Source of the DNA: Kondoa malvinella
Lineage: Eukaryota; Basidiomycota; Agaricostilbomycetes; Agaricostilbales; Kondoaceae
Assembly: GCA_039545315.1 (NCBI GenBank)
Contig: BCIM01000012.1
Coordinates: forward strand, 184,811-248,810
Direction of reading: 5' to 3'
Length of the DNA stretch: 64,000 nt
Shown: positions 1 to 11,450 of the stretch, one piece after another
Position numbering within the stretch: the stretch's first letter is position 1
How the letters are laid out: each line of letters starts with the position of its first letter
Notes under the pieces: generated by a model
Databases searched by the model: none
What the model was told of the DNA's origin: nothing
The model's input: the letters and a program-made list of their open reading frames with translations, nothing else
Translations under genes and position numbers: made by a program

Positions 1-15
1 TGCGCTATCTTATAG

Positions 16-670
16 CATGGTCAGGACTACTGGAAAGACGGTGGAAGAGAAGGTATTACTACAGGCAAGAAGGCAAACGAACGGCAATCACTCTGTACCT
101 GGCTCAATCCTACTTGGTGCCGCGCTTTCGATTCCATTCGCGACTACGTCCATACCCTGCCTGACTGGGAAGTCTTTGCGAGAACCCTCGAGGACCGCTG
201 CGAATTACTCAAGGCAAAGTTGGCCGAGTTTGGCAAGGGCTCGAAGAGGGACGAAAGTGTCAAGGGTGCAGGTGCTGCGGATCAGCTGTACGCTTTATCA
301 CCTGTTGTGGAGGAGTTCATATTTCAAGGTATGATATGTCTCTTTTTTTACCTGCTATTCTAACTAGCCCGATAGACGCTTTACTTCTGGCCGCAGCTCG
401 CCTGATCGCTCGTGGAAACGAACATCCCAACGCGTGAGCTAATCCTAGTCTCCCAATCCCATCAATCACTGATGTTTGGATAACAGCGCCAATTATTGTC
501 TCACTTTGCTGCAATTCATCGAAGATCCTACCAAGACCCGGCACGAATTTGGCGCAAAGATGAAGGCCTTTGCAAGGAAATCGGTTCATACTCTTTGTGA
601 GGAATTGGGATTGAAATCCGCAAGCGAGGGAGAGGGCCGAGATCGTCATCTGGTCGCGAGAAAGCACTAA
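16..670 (+). CDS. 3' end of a gene of unknown function (5' part lies left of the window)
   Basis: Three in-phase coding segments can be read: 16-328, 376-433 and 487-670, ending in TAA. The window opens on an intron end (TTATAG just before position 16), so the start is outside. The 184 residues visible have ordinary soluble, helical composition (for example LEDRCELLKAKLAEF) and a charged C-terminus, with no signal peptide, membrane helix or motif that I recognise. Introns of 47 and 53 bp with GT-AG ends join in phase, which is the main argument that this is a real gene. I assign no function. The next gene starts 340 bp downstream on the same strand. Confidence 0.6.
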
Positions 671-1010
671 GCCCGGGGTCAAAAATACGACCCAGAGCGG
701 CACAGCACACTTCAATGGCAAACTTGTCAACTCTCGGCGAAGGATCGGTACGACTGAGATTTTCACCGTCTTTTTTGATATTGATGGCGCTGCACTGTCG
801 ATATTTAGTAGCAGGACAGATCGCTGTGGTCCATTACCAGGATGCCATAGCCGCTCGTCATCTGTCTGATTCCCTTTGTCATCTCGTTCATCTTCTGTAC
901 TACTCCGGTCAATCTGCCCTCCTCTTTCGCTGCCTCTACAACTCCGCTGCCTATAGAATTGTCTCTTGTCCTCCTTCTCTCTTTTCAAGCAAGCTATACG
1001 CCGGGTCAGC

Positions 1011-3436
1011 ATGTCGTCCATCGTTACTCTGGTCATCGCTACTCGCCTGGCCGCAGCGCAAATGTTTGTCAATGTAGGCTGCTGACAGCTGATCATGTGA
1101 TTTAGCTGACAGCGTTGAAACAGAATCCAACAGGTATACAGCTCGCAACTCGAAAGAGCTAACTTCTGATGCTTTTCGTCTACCATGTAGTTCTAGGTAT
1201 GTCTTTGGCTCCGTCGCGAGCTCAATGCTGATAGGCAATAGTCACCGAGCGAGCCGACCCTATTGTCAGTACCGGGATGAGGCGCTTTCGTGTCTTTCGG
1301 GCTAACAAGGATGTAGATGACGCCCGGCAAAGCCTTCAGTCATGTCCATTCGATCTACGTCGGTATCAACACCTGTGGCTATTTCAATGATCTGATCTGC
1401 GAATCAGGGAGCATCAAACTTCGGCCTTCAGACTGATTACGAAAGGTTGCAAGATTCGAAGTGTGTCTCTAGCAATTTTGAAGAGGACTTTAGCAACTAC
1501 TGTACGTTCGCCCATCTTCTCGATGGCTGTTCAGCTCATGTGCTTTCGCTATCTCAAGGGGTCCCGGAACCTGTAGGTTGACTATTCAAGGTCGAGCCTG
1601 TACTGACAAGCAACAGTATTGGAGATGGAAGAATGGAACGTATACTCCAATCAACCGAGGAGATCCTACCCTGGCGATGGTATGAGCCCCTCGTAGCATT
1701 CATGTCTAATACACTAAGTTTCATTCATCCAGAATATCTATGTGAGTGATGTTGGTCTGCTCACATCCACTGTTCAATTGTCCGTAGTACTTCAATCGTG
1801 CTGGAAGTGGTGAAAATGCGTGCGTACCCTACAATCCCTCTTGGCTATACTGAAACCGCGGTTTACCGGGCCAATTCAGGTCAGTTTTTCTTGATATTCG
1901 AATTTCGCTGGAAAATGAGATCACTGAACAAAGTTCCTGCAGACCGAAAGTGGAAGAGTTTCCTCCCGGCTTTCTGATGATCGCTGGCGATACTGCACGA
2001 AGAACTTACAATGGCACGGTCGATCGAGATGCTATCTTACACAGTGGGTACTAGACTTTTGATACATTTGAGGAGCTCATTCGTCTGCAGACTGCTATGG
2101 ATATGGTCAGTCAGATCTTACAACGCTTTCTGGTTGGTACTCAATGAGCGTGGTAGATGCGACACCCCAATTACCGCCCGGGACCAATCATTGCAAAGAG
2201 TGAGAATTAGTCACTTATCCGCTGACAAAAGGACTAAGCAATCATCAGGTATATCCGCTCGCAAATCATGTTGTGAGTTGGGTTGTGTGCTGTGCTTGCC
2301 GTATCTGACAATCTCTATGCAGTCCTTCTTGCTGGGTCTGTGTCTGCCGGACTGATGAAGATCATAACTGAATGCCATGGCAGAACGGCGAATTGGACTC
2401 TGCCGACCACAAGAGTCATCTAGCCTATCCGATCGACGGAGAAGGCAAAAGAGTATCTGACAATGGCGGAGTCGAATGCCCATCCACCCATCCAAGACGG
2501 CGTATGTGCTACTTTTGGTTGAAAACGTATGCTGACTGCGGAAACAGTGCCAACCCTATTTTATGAGCTCTTTTTGCGCAGTAAGTTTGTCTCAAGTCTT
2601 GCGTTTGTCCTCTGAGTACGGATGTGCAGTGTCATCCGAAAGCTGGAATTGGTACGAACACATTGATCTAGCTTACGACCCTGAACAGCCTGTCGTCTTC
2701 TCCAATGGGGATACGACTGGTTACGGAGTGTATCTCTTGATAGCACTTTTCTTGCACCTCATTTATCGTATTCTAGTTTCACGGTGACTTCCTGGTAAGC
2801 CTGTTAAGCGATGCATGCAACACCGCTCACTATGGCTTAGAACGGCTGGAAAGAAGGAGCACTACAGGAAGTGCTTGACGCTTGTGCAGGCATGGAGACG
2901 GGATGCCAACCGAATACCTACTTGACGGTAGTATCTCAAGAAGACAAGATTGCTTGTCGTCTGGTCAGTGTTTTCGTCTACCTCACCTTTGGTATTCTGA
3001 TTTCATTGGCCAGGATGTCGATCCTCTGCTGGCTGATGATATCAGTGAGCCCTATGAAGACGGGTCGATCCTTTGCTGATAAAAAGCAGCCGGCTCGGAA
3101 AGCTTTCATATGAATATCGCTGCAATGCCTGGCAAAGAGGGCGGATCAGGCAGCGAAGATGGTCCGGTATCTGCTGGAAAGAACGCAGTGGTAGAGGAGG
3201 ACGAGCAAGACAGCAAGCAGCAGGAAGAGTCGGGCAGTCTCACATCGCAAGCTGAAGAAGATGCACCTTTGACCAGAGGGATCTCTCGCGCAAGTACAGC
3301 AGCTGGCGAAACATCGACAGCAGTCGTAGAAGATGGTGAGCACGCTCTTGTTATTCTAGAATTGCTCTGATCAGGCTCAAGGTACAATCATCAACGAGTC
3401 TGCCGCAAATCGCATCGCCTATACAAGCGCTTTTGA
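1011..3436 (+). CDS. DUF1996-family secreted protein, 23 exons
   Basis: Hand splicing gives 433 residues from 23 exons: 1011-1073, 1106-1133, 1191-1196, 1242-1264, 1317-1358, 1408-1501, 1559-1572, 1617-1679, 1733-1741, 1788-1819, 1943-2043, 2091-2105, 2157-2199, 2249-2272, 2323-2335, 2384-2501, 2548-2580, 2630-2727, 2777-2794, 2841-2963, 3014-3044, 3087-3335 and 3375-3436. The product starts with a signal peptide (MSSIVTLVIATRLAAAQ). It then carries the ordered hallmarks of DUF1996: RADPIM-PGKAFSHVHS, SNYWVPEPYW, the FPSCWNG and DSADHKSHLAYPID stretch, LPTLFYEL, and the NGDTTGYGFHGDFLNGW block. The tail is acidic and low-complexity, ending in a basic Arg/His/Lys-rich stretch. DUF1996 proteins are common fungal secreted or wall-associated proteins of unknown biochemistry. 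Alternative NAG acceptors at 3086 and 3089 both keep frame. The exon count and 6-15 nt exons are unusual. Confidence 0.88.
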
Positions 3437-3656
3437 GCTAGCAATCTTTTTTGTTTGGGTGTTCTGGTCGACTACTTGAAGGTCTCGTAATACTGTATAG
3501 CGTTCTAGTCTACTTATAGCTCTACTTATTTTGTTATTCATGCAATTTCTTTCGCTCGGCCTGTTGACGAAACTCGACCATCTCATTCACCCAAGTCTGC
3601 GGCTGATCTGGCCTTACTCCTGTTAGATCCAATACAGCGACGAACGGTGAGCAAAG

Positions 3657-6161
3657 ATGGAGTGGCAGGAAGCACGCACGCCAGACTCCAAAGTCTACTG
3701 GTACAACACCAATACCCGTGAATCTGTTTGGACCAAGCCAGATGTGCTCAAAACGCCTCAAGAGGTTCGTGAAGATGCGTGCATGCAGCTGTCAAAGTTC
3801 TGAAATGTGTGATAGAAAGCGATGGATGGTACGAACTGGAAGGAATACGAGGCGAACGGCAAGAAATACTATGTCCACAATCAAACGAACGAGACGACTT
3901 GGTGCATTCATATTCATTGCTATTCGGCTTAGGCTGATGGCTTTGTTACCATTGCACAGGGATATGCCAAAAGAAGTATCCTCAGCTCTAGCAGCCGTTC
4001 CATCCACACCAGTAATCTCTGCCCCGAATGGTCTTTCACCAGCACCTCCTCCAGGTTTCTTGGGCTCTCAATCACCCATGGTAGGCGGCGGTGCGCTAGT
4101 CGGCATGGGTTACGCTGGTACACCTGCTGCAGCTGGTGCCGGTCCAAGTGCATTAGCTGGTCAAAGTGTGCAATTATGGTACAATACGCCTGAAGAAGCT
4201 GCGAAAGCTTTCATTGGTCTTTTGCGATCAGCAGGTGTGGACAAGACTTGGACTTGGGAGCAGACTATGCGAACCGTAGTCAATGATCCTCTGTGGAAAG
4301 CTGTCCCTACGCTTGGTCAAAGGAAAGCGGTGTTTGAGCGCTATGTTGAGGACATTAAGCGCAAAGAGGTTGAAAGCAAGGCAAAGAATTTGGATCGGAT
4401 TAGACCTGCTTGGCGAGAAGGCCTAGGTAGAGCAAGCGAAGGTGAAGGAGGGATGAAAGCTTGGTGGGGCTGGCAGAAGACAAAGGAGCTGTTGCAGTCT
4501 CGCTATTCTGACATGTGGTTCATGGCGCGGAATGATGAAGAGAGGAAAGCGCTGTGGGACGAGTACGTAACGGAAGTTAAGCGAAAGGAGAGGCAGCGCG
4601 AAGATGAGATGAAAGCTCGCAATCTCACCAAACTCGATCGCATCATGGCCAACCTCGACCTTGGCTTAAACAATACTTGGGCTCAAGTTCGCCGCATGGT
4701 CGAGCGCTCTCAAGACTGGCAAGCAGATGAAGAACTCCAACAGCTTGAACCCGTCGAAATCTTGAACAGCTTCGAAGACATCATCGCCAAGGCTGAAAAG
4801 GCTGCAAATGAAGAGAAAGCAAAGCTGAAAGAAGCTCGCCGTCGCCGAATTCGCAAGAACAGAGAAGGTTTTGTCGAATTGCTCGAAGAATTGAAAGCAG
4901 CTGGCAAGATCACCAGCGGTGGTAATTGGGCAGACGTCTATCCTCTCTTCCAGAACGATGATCGATATCAGAACTTGCTCGGTCAAGGTGGTTCTACTCC
5001 GCTAGAGCTCTTTTGGGATGTTGTCGATGAGCTGGACCAAAAGGTTGAAGAGCACTGCCGCATCATCGAGGGTGCTCTGGCAGAGAAGCGTATGACCGTA
5101 ACGAAAGAGACGACGCCTGAGCAATTCGACGAGATGCTTCAGGTCGAGAGCATTGCCACACGGGCGAAAGCGATCAAGGATGAAGATCGAAAATTGGTTT
5201 ACCAGATGGTGTGTTCCGACTGCACGATGTCTTTACCTTGCTGAAAACTGTCAATAGTTGCAAGACCGCTTGGATAGAGCTGCGAAAGATGAGCGACGTC
5301 GTCAAGAAAAGAAGCTGCGAGCTGCCCAAGATGATCTGCGCCATGCTCTTCGCAAAGTCGAACCAGAGATCACCTACGATGCGACGTACGAAGACGTAAG
5401 GTTTTTTCTTGTCCTCGTTCATTAGGCTAACGCACTTGTAGTCTTTGCCTGTCATTTCTCAAATGCCCGAATTCATCGCTCTTAACGATGAAAACGCTCG
5501 CAAAGGCGCGTTCGACAAACACATCCAGCGTCTGGTCGAACGCAAGGAGCAAGACGATCGACGAATCGCAGAAGAAGCAGCTCGTGCCGAAGAAGAAGCA
5601 GCCTACAAAGCTCGGCAGGAGAAGATCAAGTCAGACAACGCTAGTCCATGGCCTGGTTCTGATGACGGATCCGCTACATCATCTCGTCGTCATTCATCTC
5701 GTCGCCGATCGCGCCGCTCTACATCGCGCCGCGCAGATGTTGAAATGGATGGCAAGGATGACGACTTGGGCAGAAGCAGCAGAAAGCGAAGCCCTAGTCC
5801 TCGTGAAGCACCAGAGAGTACAGAGCGAAGCAGTCGTAGAAGGAAAGAGCATCACGATAGTCCAAGACATAGCAGTCGACCAGTTGAAGACAAGGGTTCC
5901 TATGAAAGATCTCGTCGACGAGAACAAGACGAAGATGATCGTCGGGATGAGAAACGGCATCGTGATTCCCGAGAGGCAGGATCAGAAAGACGTAGTGGCA
6001 GGCATGATCGGCATCGGGAAGAAAGATCTTTGCATAGGCGCGAGCGGTCAGGCAGATCTCGAGAAGCCATGGATCTTGATGGAAGGACCTCTCCCGCTCC
6101 GTCTATTGTACCAAAGCCAGATGGGGAAGATGGTGAGATTGAAGAAGGCGAGGTTCCTTAG
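3657..6161 (+). CDS. PRP40: Pre-mRNA-processing factor Prp40 (U1 snRNP WW/FF protein)
   Basis: Exons 3657-3764, 3816-3901, 3960-5208, 5258-5395 and 5442-6161 give about 766 residues. Two WW domains come first: WQEARTPDSKVYWYNTNTRE, then NWKEYEANGKKYYVHNQTNE, each with its paired Trp. A Pro/Ala/Gly linker follows, then a series of FF domains with the typical pattern (A-K-x-A-F-x-x-L-L, W-x-x-x-x-x-x-x-x-D-P-L-W-K, R-K-x-x-F-x-x-Y). The C-terminus is an Arg/Ser/Glu-rich region ending GEIEEGEVP. Prp40 bridges the 5' splice site and branch site in the U1 snRNP and may bind the RNA polymerase II tail. The start at 3657 puts MEWQEARTP at the N-terminus, as in other fungal Prp40 proteins. An essential splicing factor fits this intron-dense genome. 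No damage seen. Confidence 0.93.
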
Positions 6162-6290
6162 GTTTTGCATGACCTTGCATATCGAGTGCATTCAAATTGT
6201 ATTTCTCCGCATCGAGCACACTTCTATTGCACTAATTGCACTAACTAGCTGCTCCTAACTTTCTGATATGTACGCATGCTCGGTCATTCT

Positions 6291-7592
6291 TCATTGTAGT
6301 TCCGCGTCCTGTCCTTCCTGTCCGCACCGCCAATGCAGCGATAGCTCGACGCCTCTTCTCTGACACGCTTGCTCCAAGGTCGTCAACAAGCCCGTCCAAC
6401 TCACATCCTCTTGTACTTTCCAGTCATGCGTCAAGCAATCAATATCAAGCTTCTTTAGCAACGGCAGCCATTGCGAGTCTTGCAAAGCTTCACACACTTC
6501 CGATGGCAAAAGATTGGTTGTCTCGCCAAACAGTCCAAGCTCTTCTATATCTCGTGGAATAGTCTTGAAATCGGCAACCATTGTTTCCGATCGCAAGTTG
6601 TGCAAACGCAGAATCTTGACAGAGTTGCAGAACGACCAATCGGATGGTCCATCATCTTGCATGTATAGGTTGACAGGCGGACTGTGATTGTTGGCAAGGC
6701 AGACGAGGATGAAGCGGCAGAACAAGAGATCGAGCGTCTCATAGCGCCAGGCTCGACGAGTCAAATATGGATGGAGTGCCATGTCGATGGTGCTGTTCAT
6801 CTGTATATGACATAGCTGGTACGAAGTATTTGACGGCGAAGACTCGTTCTGCATATTATCTAGCAGCAAGATGTTGACTCGTTTGAGGATCTGCGGCCGT
6901 GCTCGAGTTTGGTTTGCGATATATTGAAAGACGGCCGTGAGAGCTTGAGCATCGCTCGACTTTATTTGTAAAACCAGTTGCTCCAGGTTGTGGAAAAGGG
7001 GTAGGGTGGAGGCGATGATATGCGAGTCGCGTCCCCACAAGCCTGATGAACGTTAATCAGGCTGATCTTATGATAGGACCGGAATACTTACCTGTGCTGC
7101 CCATCAAGTCCAGATGCATCGTTCTCACCATGCCCGAACGATCTTTACGTCCTTTCTGATCCATTTCGCTGATCGATTTGCAGAAGAGATGGACGCGAGA
7201 GAAAGCCTCTGCTGCTTGTATGTTCATCTCATCATCCCATTCTATATAAGCTGGAGACTGCATCAGAGCGTGATAGCGAGAGTGTCAGCCGCAAACTCAC
7301 AAGCCGCGTCCACGGGGAGCGGATGTTCAAAGGAAATGATTTCCACACGCTCGTATAGCATAGGTGTCAACAGCTGATTGAAGCTCTTGCAAACAGCTAC
7401 CAAAGAGGCTAGGTCTGCCGTGCTGGAATCCCCGCGCTCTTCAACAAGCAGACGAGCAATGTTCTGAATGGTTTCTGCAGGAAGTTGCCCGATTTTGCTC
7501 TTTGTCCGTTCGCTCTGCACACTTGAAGCAGCTGAAGAGGTCGGCGAACGCTCGCCATCACTGGCTTGGTCCAAGTCTCTTGTTGCTGACAT
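6291..7592 (-). CDS. F-box protein with LRR-like C-terminal region
   Basis: Coding segments 7592-7301, 7250-7092 and 7042-6291 splice in frame to about 400 residues. After a Ser/Thr-rich N-terminus there is an F-box-like helix near residues 35-80 (QLPAETIQNIARLLV, then SLVAVCKSFNQLLTPMLYER). The rest is Leu-rich with irregular repeats such as LPLFHNLEQLVLQIK and CNSVKILRLHNLRSE, as in fungal F-box proteins whose C-terminal repeats recruit substrates to SCF ubiquitin ligases. No catalytic motif is expected. The gene runs convergently with PRP40: its stop is 130 bp from the PRP40 stop. The F-box assignment rests on pattern, not on an alignment score. Confidence 0.7.
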
Positions 7593-7961
7593 CTTGTCAT
7601 AGGCTCAACGCCAAACAGTAGCGTTGTAGATACCAATTCAAGTAGAGCCTTTCGTGCCACAGAGCAAGCCACAGAAAAAGAGAGCTCAGCCGTTCATGAC
7701 AATAGCAAGATTTGATAAGATTAAATTCCCGAGACAGTAAACAGCCTCTCTGAATGAGCCGTCATAGCAAGGAAAGCGTGTAGATCAGGCCAGATCAGAT
7801 CAGATCAAGCGTCTTCGCGCATTAAGCAGGCATGACACATCCGGCGCACTGCCATTGATTGTCGCGCAAGAAGTGTTTCTCCTTCGAGAACCGTCTTGCG
7901 AATTCAGTTGATGCTTGGGACGCTGACTAGAAGAGCTTTCCTTCCCACACAAGCACGAAAC

Positions 7962-8703
7962 ATGTCAAAGAATCTCTGGTTCGTTGCTGTCCAAGCTGCT
8001 TTCTGGTAATTCAATTGACAGCGAAAGTGTCTAGGGCCGAACCATTGCCAGCTACGGTGTATCACTACCTTTGCATCCTACCTGGTAAGCTATTATTGCT
8101 CTCTGCTTCTTTCCTTTTCTCTTTACGGCTGGTATCACACATCAGCTTCTGGGCGGGCGGAAGTGCTGCCCGTGCCAGGATGCCCTGTAATTCTGCACAC
8201 TATCCAAACACTGTCCTCTGCATCTGTTCTTTCTCTTTAGATACAGTGCTAAGTCATTCTCACGCAGACAAGACCGACGCACCACGCGCCGATGTCCGGC
8301 CTAAGCATCTAGAAGCCGCCAAAGCAGGTCATGATGTCGGTCGAATAGTTCTCGTCCGTTGTCACTTCTTCTTGGCGTTATCATTCGATTAATGATGAGC
8401 AGGGCGGAGCAATGTATAAATCCGACCCAGCGACGATGGATGGAGCACCTACTGTCAAAGACATGGCAGGTCAGCAGCTTCCTTCATCGTACTCAATGGG
8501 ATCTAGCTGAAAAAGAGAACAGGAAGCTACTTGCTGTTAGTCGAATCCTGTTCTAGCAATTCTCGTTTGACGCTTGCAACAGGATCAAAGCAACTTCAAT
8601 AGAAGAAGCCCGCAAAGCAATCGACGCAGACGCATACACTAAAGGAGGAGTATGGGATCCAGAGCAAGTGAAAATCATTCCTGTTGCTGAATCGAAATTG
8701 TAG
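7962..8703 (+). CDS. YCII-domain protein, about 126 residues
   Basis: Five segments, 7962-8005, 8035-8084, 8268-8347, 8403-8488 and 8583-8703, keep frame to the TAG at 8703. The core is YHYLCILPDKTDAPRADVRP followed by KHLEAAKAG. Further on come a Gly-Gly-Ala-Met strand and SIEEARKAIDADAYTKGGVW, then D-P-E-Q-V-K-I-I-P. This is the ferredoxin-like YCII fold: an N-terminal beta strand, the R-x-x-H-L motif, and the S-I-E-E-A-R-x-x-x-x-x-D-x-Y motif. Some bacterial relatives are enzymes acting on chlorinated aromatics, but most fungal copies are uncharacterised. The first intron would be only 29 bp, so the extreme N-terminus is uncertain. The gene converges on PHB2 with 54 bp between stops. Confidence 0.75.
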
Positions 8704-8757
8704 GGCAGAAGGGGAAATTGTAATACATTGGCTTCAAATGCTTGCTATGCAACAGAA

Positions 8758-10017
8758 TCATCGCTTCTTTTGCGGGCTGGCATCGAGCGATTCATCCTTG
8801 ACTGTTCATACCGTAACCATCAGCTTGAGCAGAAACGGGGAGACACATAACGAACCATTCAACAGAAGAGCATCGCTATCCAACATGACGCGATTGCTAC
8901 CATTGCTCACAGCATTCGCAATCTCCCTAGCAGCTTCCAACCTCCTCAACTGAATAAACCCTTTGTTCTGCTTGATGGCCTCTCCAATCAATTCCGCACT
9001 CTTAGCCTCACCCTGCGCCCTAACAATAATGGACTGTTTCTCTTGAATAGCCTGATCGACTAGGTACGCTGCTTTTTGCGCCGTTTGTTGAGCGATTTGT
9101 TTTAGTTCGACGGATTCAGCAAAGGCGGGTGAGAAATTGACATGGGTGAGAGAAACGTCGTCTAGGACTAGACCGAAGCGGACTGCTCGGCGGGAAAGAG
9201 ATTCTCGAATCAGGCGAGAAACCATTTCTCGTTGTGCTGTAGGTGAAAACCGAGAATCATCAGCTTTATATTGATGATACGGATGTCAACCTACTGATCA
9301 GCTGAGAAGCATTGAATTGAGCAGTGACGCCTTTAAGGACTTCATTGACGATAGAAGGAAGAACTCTTTCGTCGAAATCAGTGCCCAACTCGCGATAAAT
9401 GGTGGCAAGGTTGTTTTCGTTTGGTCTTGAAAGCACACGGACGGTGATGTTGACCATTTGTAAATCTGCACACATGCACATACTGTTCATCAGTACCATA
9501 CTCGAAAAAGGAAATGGCAGACGCACCCTTTGTACCGGTGAGGGAAGCGATCTGCCTCGGTTTGGCTCGTACGTCAAAGATGACTGGTGTTTCAAACCAG
9601 GGAATCTATATTGCATCAGTATAGAGCGATAAAAGTGTGCGACGATGACTCACCTTGAAATGCGTTCCTTCGCCGTATACTTCATTGCGCACACCATATA
9701 ACCTCGTATACTTGATCGCACGATGTCCACCGTCGACTGTGAGCCGACGTAAACCATGTATCAGGATCACACTGACGCAGTAGGACATCAACAAGCTCAC
9801 CGTTATAAAGCGATGAATTGATAGCCAAACCTCCCAGACCCAGCGCGATGACCAGACCCGATCCGCCCAATATTGTGCCCAAGTTAGGCGGCTGTCCTCC
9901 CGGTCCTCCGTTTCCTCCTCCTCCGCCGCTTTTACCAGGTCCTCCAGTTGATGCAAAGGCGCCTGCTCGTGCTTGTCGAAGCATCTGCCCCATTCGGCGA
10001 GCAGTTTCTTGATTCAT
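8758..10017 (-). CDS. PHB2: Prohibitin 2 (mitochondrial inner membrane prohibitin complex)
   Basis: Exons 10017-9801, 9736-9654, 9605-9527, 9465-9295, 9236-8856 and 8801-8758 total 975 nt and code for 324 residues. A Gly-rich matrix-side N-terminus precedes one membrane segment ([20 protein letters not shown]) and the SPFH/prohibitin domain. Hallmarks include [50 protein letters not shown] and [18 protein letters not shown]. The coiled-coil C-terminus contains [20 protein letters not shown] and ends LLLNVKDES. Prohibitins 1 and 2 form ring complexes that stabilise inner-membrane proteins. All five introns are 54-64 bp with GT-AG ends, and the protein appears intact and of normal length. The last exon is only 44 nt and restores a family-typical C-terminus that read-through would lose. 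Confidence 0.95.
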
Positions 10018-10172
10018 TTCTGCAGTCTAACCTTGTTCAAGATTGGCTGGAGTGAACGATAGGGAGATCGAGGTTGGAGAAGAGTAGCAGCAAGTCTGCG
10101 AGACTATTCGAATGTTACGTTCTAAGTGGCTTATGGTCTTGACCTTAAGGACTTCAATTTTGGCAACTTGCT

Positions 10173-10618
10173 TCAAGCTTGCCCTTGCTCTTGCCAGCAC
10201 CACATCACCCCATAGCGTGGGTCCCTATGTGTGATGACGGATGAATAAGCTGATGAATATCTTACAGCCTTTACGTGGCAGCTACACCCGCTGCTCTCAA
10301 TTCTGGAAACTCTGTTTGGGTGACACGTCGAATCGCGTCCTGCAACTTTGCTCTTCTCCAGCTATCCTCTGCGCTGTGCTTCAGCCACTTGAACACTTGC
10401 CCACTCCGCAAAGCCAGCAGGCTTACTCTGGAAAAGCAACATTCGCTAGAGACATCAAACGTCAGTCGAGCTTCATCTTGTGCTTTTGCATTCGTAAACA
10501 GCACAAGTCTGACAGTTATCTGATACCCTTCAGAACGAACGCGAAAGTTACCTTGTTAATTCACCTGTGAATCGGATCAAAGCAGCTAGTCACCCATAGG
10601 TCAGTCACTGAGTATCAT
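10173..10618 (-). CDS. Small unknown protein, about 102 residues (tentative model)
   Basis: A canonical GT-AG path can be built from ATG at 10618: exons 10618-10609, 10564-10552, 10508-10275 and 10224-10173. It reads MILSELTRLVLFTNAKAQDE and continues with Arg/Lys-rich helical sequence (SRVSLLALRSGQVFKWLKHS). A competing path uses a different donor before 10275 and opens a GPTLWGDVVLARARAS reading instead, so the C-terminus is unsettled. It lies on the same strand as PHB2, about 155 bp upstream of the PHB2 ATG, and divergently from the gene at 10660 with only about 40 bp between start codons. I recognise no family. The short, basic, amphipathic composition would suit a small mitochondrial or nuclear protein, but that is a guess. 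Confidence 0.4.
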
Positions 10619-10659
10619 CTTGCTTATGCAAGTGTGAATAACTCGTGTATCTGACAGAC

Positions 10660-11271
10660 ATGGACGCCCTTCACGACTTTGTGCAATCGCACGTCAACCG
10701 TCTCCCAGAACCATTACCCACGCTCTACTCCTATTTACCTTCCTACAACACTATTCAACGCATCGTCCTCGGGATCTACAATCTCTCTTCCAATGTTCCC
10801 TTTTTACCTGGCATTATAACACTGCTAGCAGTCTACATTGCCGTCTTTACCCTATTCAACACTATTCGATCAGCTGTTCGGATGTCAATGACTGTTAGCA
10901 AATACGGTGCTATGCTAGGACTGGGAATGACGGCTTACAATTACTTTACTGGAAACCACCAAGCACAAGGAACCGGTTTGATGGGTCAAGCTCAGAATCT
11001 GTACAATCAATTCCAGGGTAATAACAGAGGAGCTGGAGGTGGTGTACCGGATATGTTTGGTAATACTCAAACGAAGCGAACAACAAGGAGTCAAAGCAAG
11101 AAGAGAAAGGAGTCTGCTACTGGTGCTGGTGGTGGAGTTGATCCGGTTGGGTTGTTCAAGTCTTACATGAGGGGAGACATGGCGGACACAGTTTGGGATC
11201 AGGTGAAGGACTTTGTGGACGATGCTACTGCTGCACCTGTTGATGGAAAGAAGGCCAGAAGGGGAAGGTAG
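10660..11271 (+). CDS. Predicted integral membrane protein (possibly Apq12-like), 203 residues
   Basis: A single exon begins MDALHDFVQSHVNRLPEPLP. An amphipathic N-terminal region is followed by a strong membrane helix at about residues 47-67 (PFLPGIITLLAVYIAVFTLF) and a second, weaker hydrophobic segment (KYGAMLGLGMTAYNYF). The C-terminal half is hydrophilic, Gly/Asn-rich and contains a basic cluster (KRTTRSQSKKRKES) that could be a nuclear localisation signal. The arrangement resembles the fungal nuclear-envelope/ER protein Apq12, but I cannot confirm the family without a profile search. The start at 10660 is chosen because the upstream in-frame codons lack an ATG. It is divergent from the small gene at 10618. 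Confidence 0.6.
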   Translation: MDALHDFVQSHVNRLPEPLPTLYSYLPSYNTIQRIVLGIYNLSSNVPFLPGIITLLAVYIAVFTLFNTIRSAVRMSMTVSKYGAMLGLGMTAYNYFTGNHQAQGTGLMGQAQNLYNQFQGNNRGAGGGVPDMFGNTQTKRTTRSQSKKRKESATGAGGGVDPVGLFKSYMRGDMADTVWDQVKDFVDDATAAPVDGKKARRGR

Positions 11272-11450
11272 TAAGGTGTGCATCAAGAGAAGGAAAAGGT
11301 GTACAGTATTCTCTCGATGACTGTAAAGAATGAACAACGTGTTTCTGCATTGATGTGTATCTGTGCTGCGCTGTATTATCGCAAGACTATCTAGCTGGCG
11401 CACTGCAGCTCATTCGTCCAAAACAATCACCCCTTGTGCAATCAACAGCC

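Noticed and set aside
317..1186. 289-codon minus-strand open frame opposite the first two genes
   Set aside because: It is antisense to exons and introns of the first gene and of the DUF1996 gene, with no recognisable motifs.
5488..6258. 256-codon plus-strand frame within PRP40
   Set aside because: A shadow of the Arg/Ser-rich PRP40 C-terminus, which is read in another frame.
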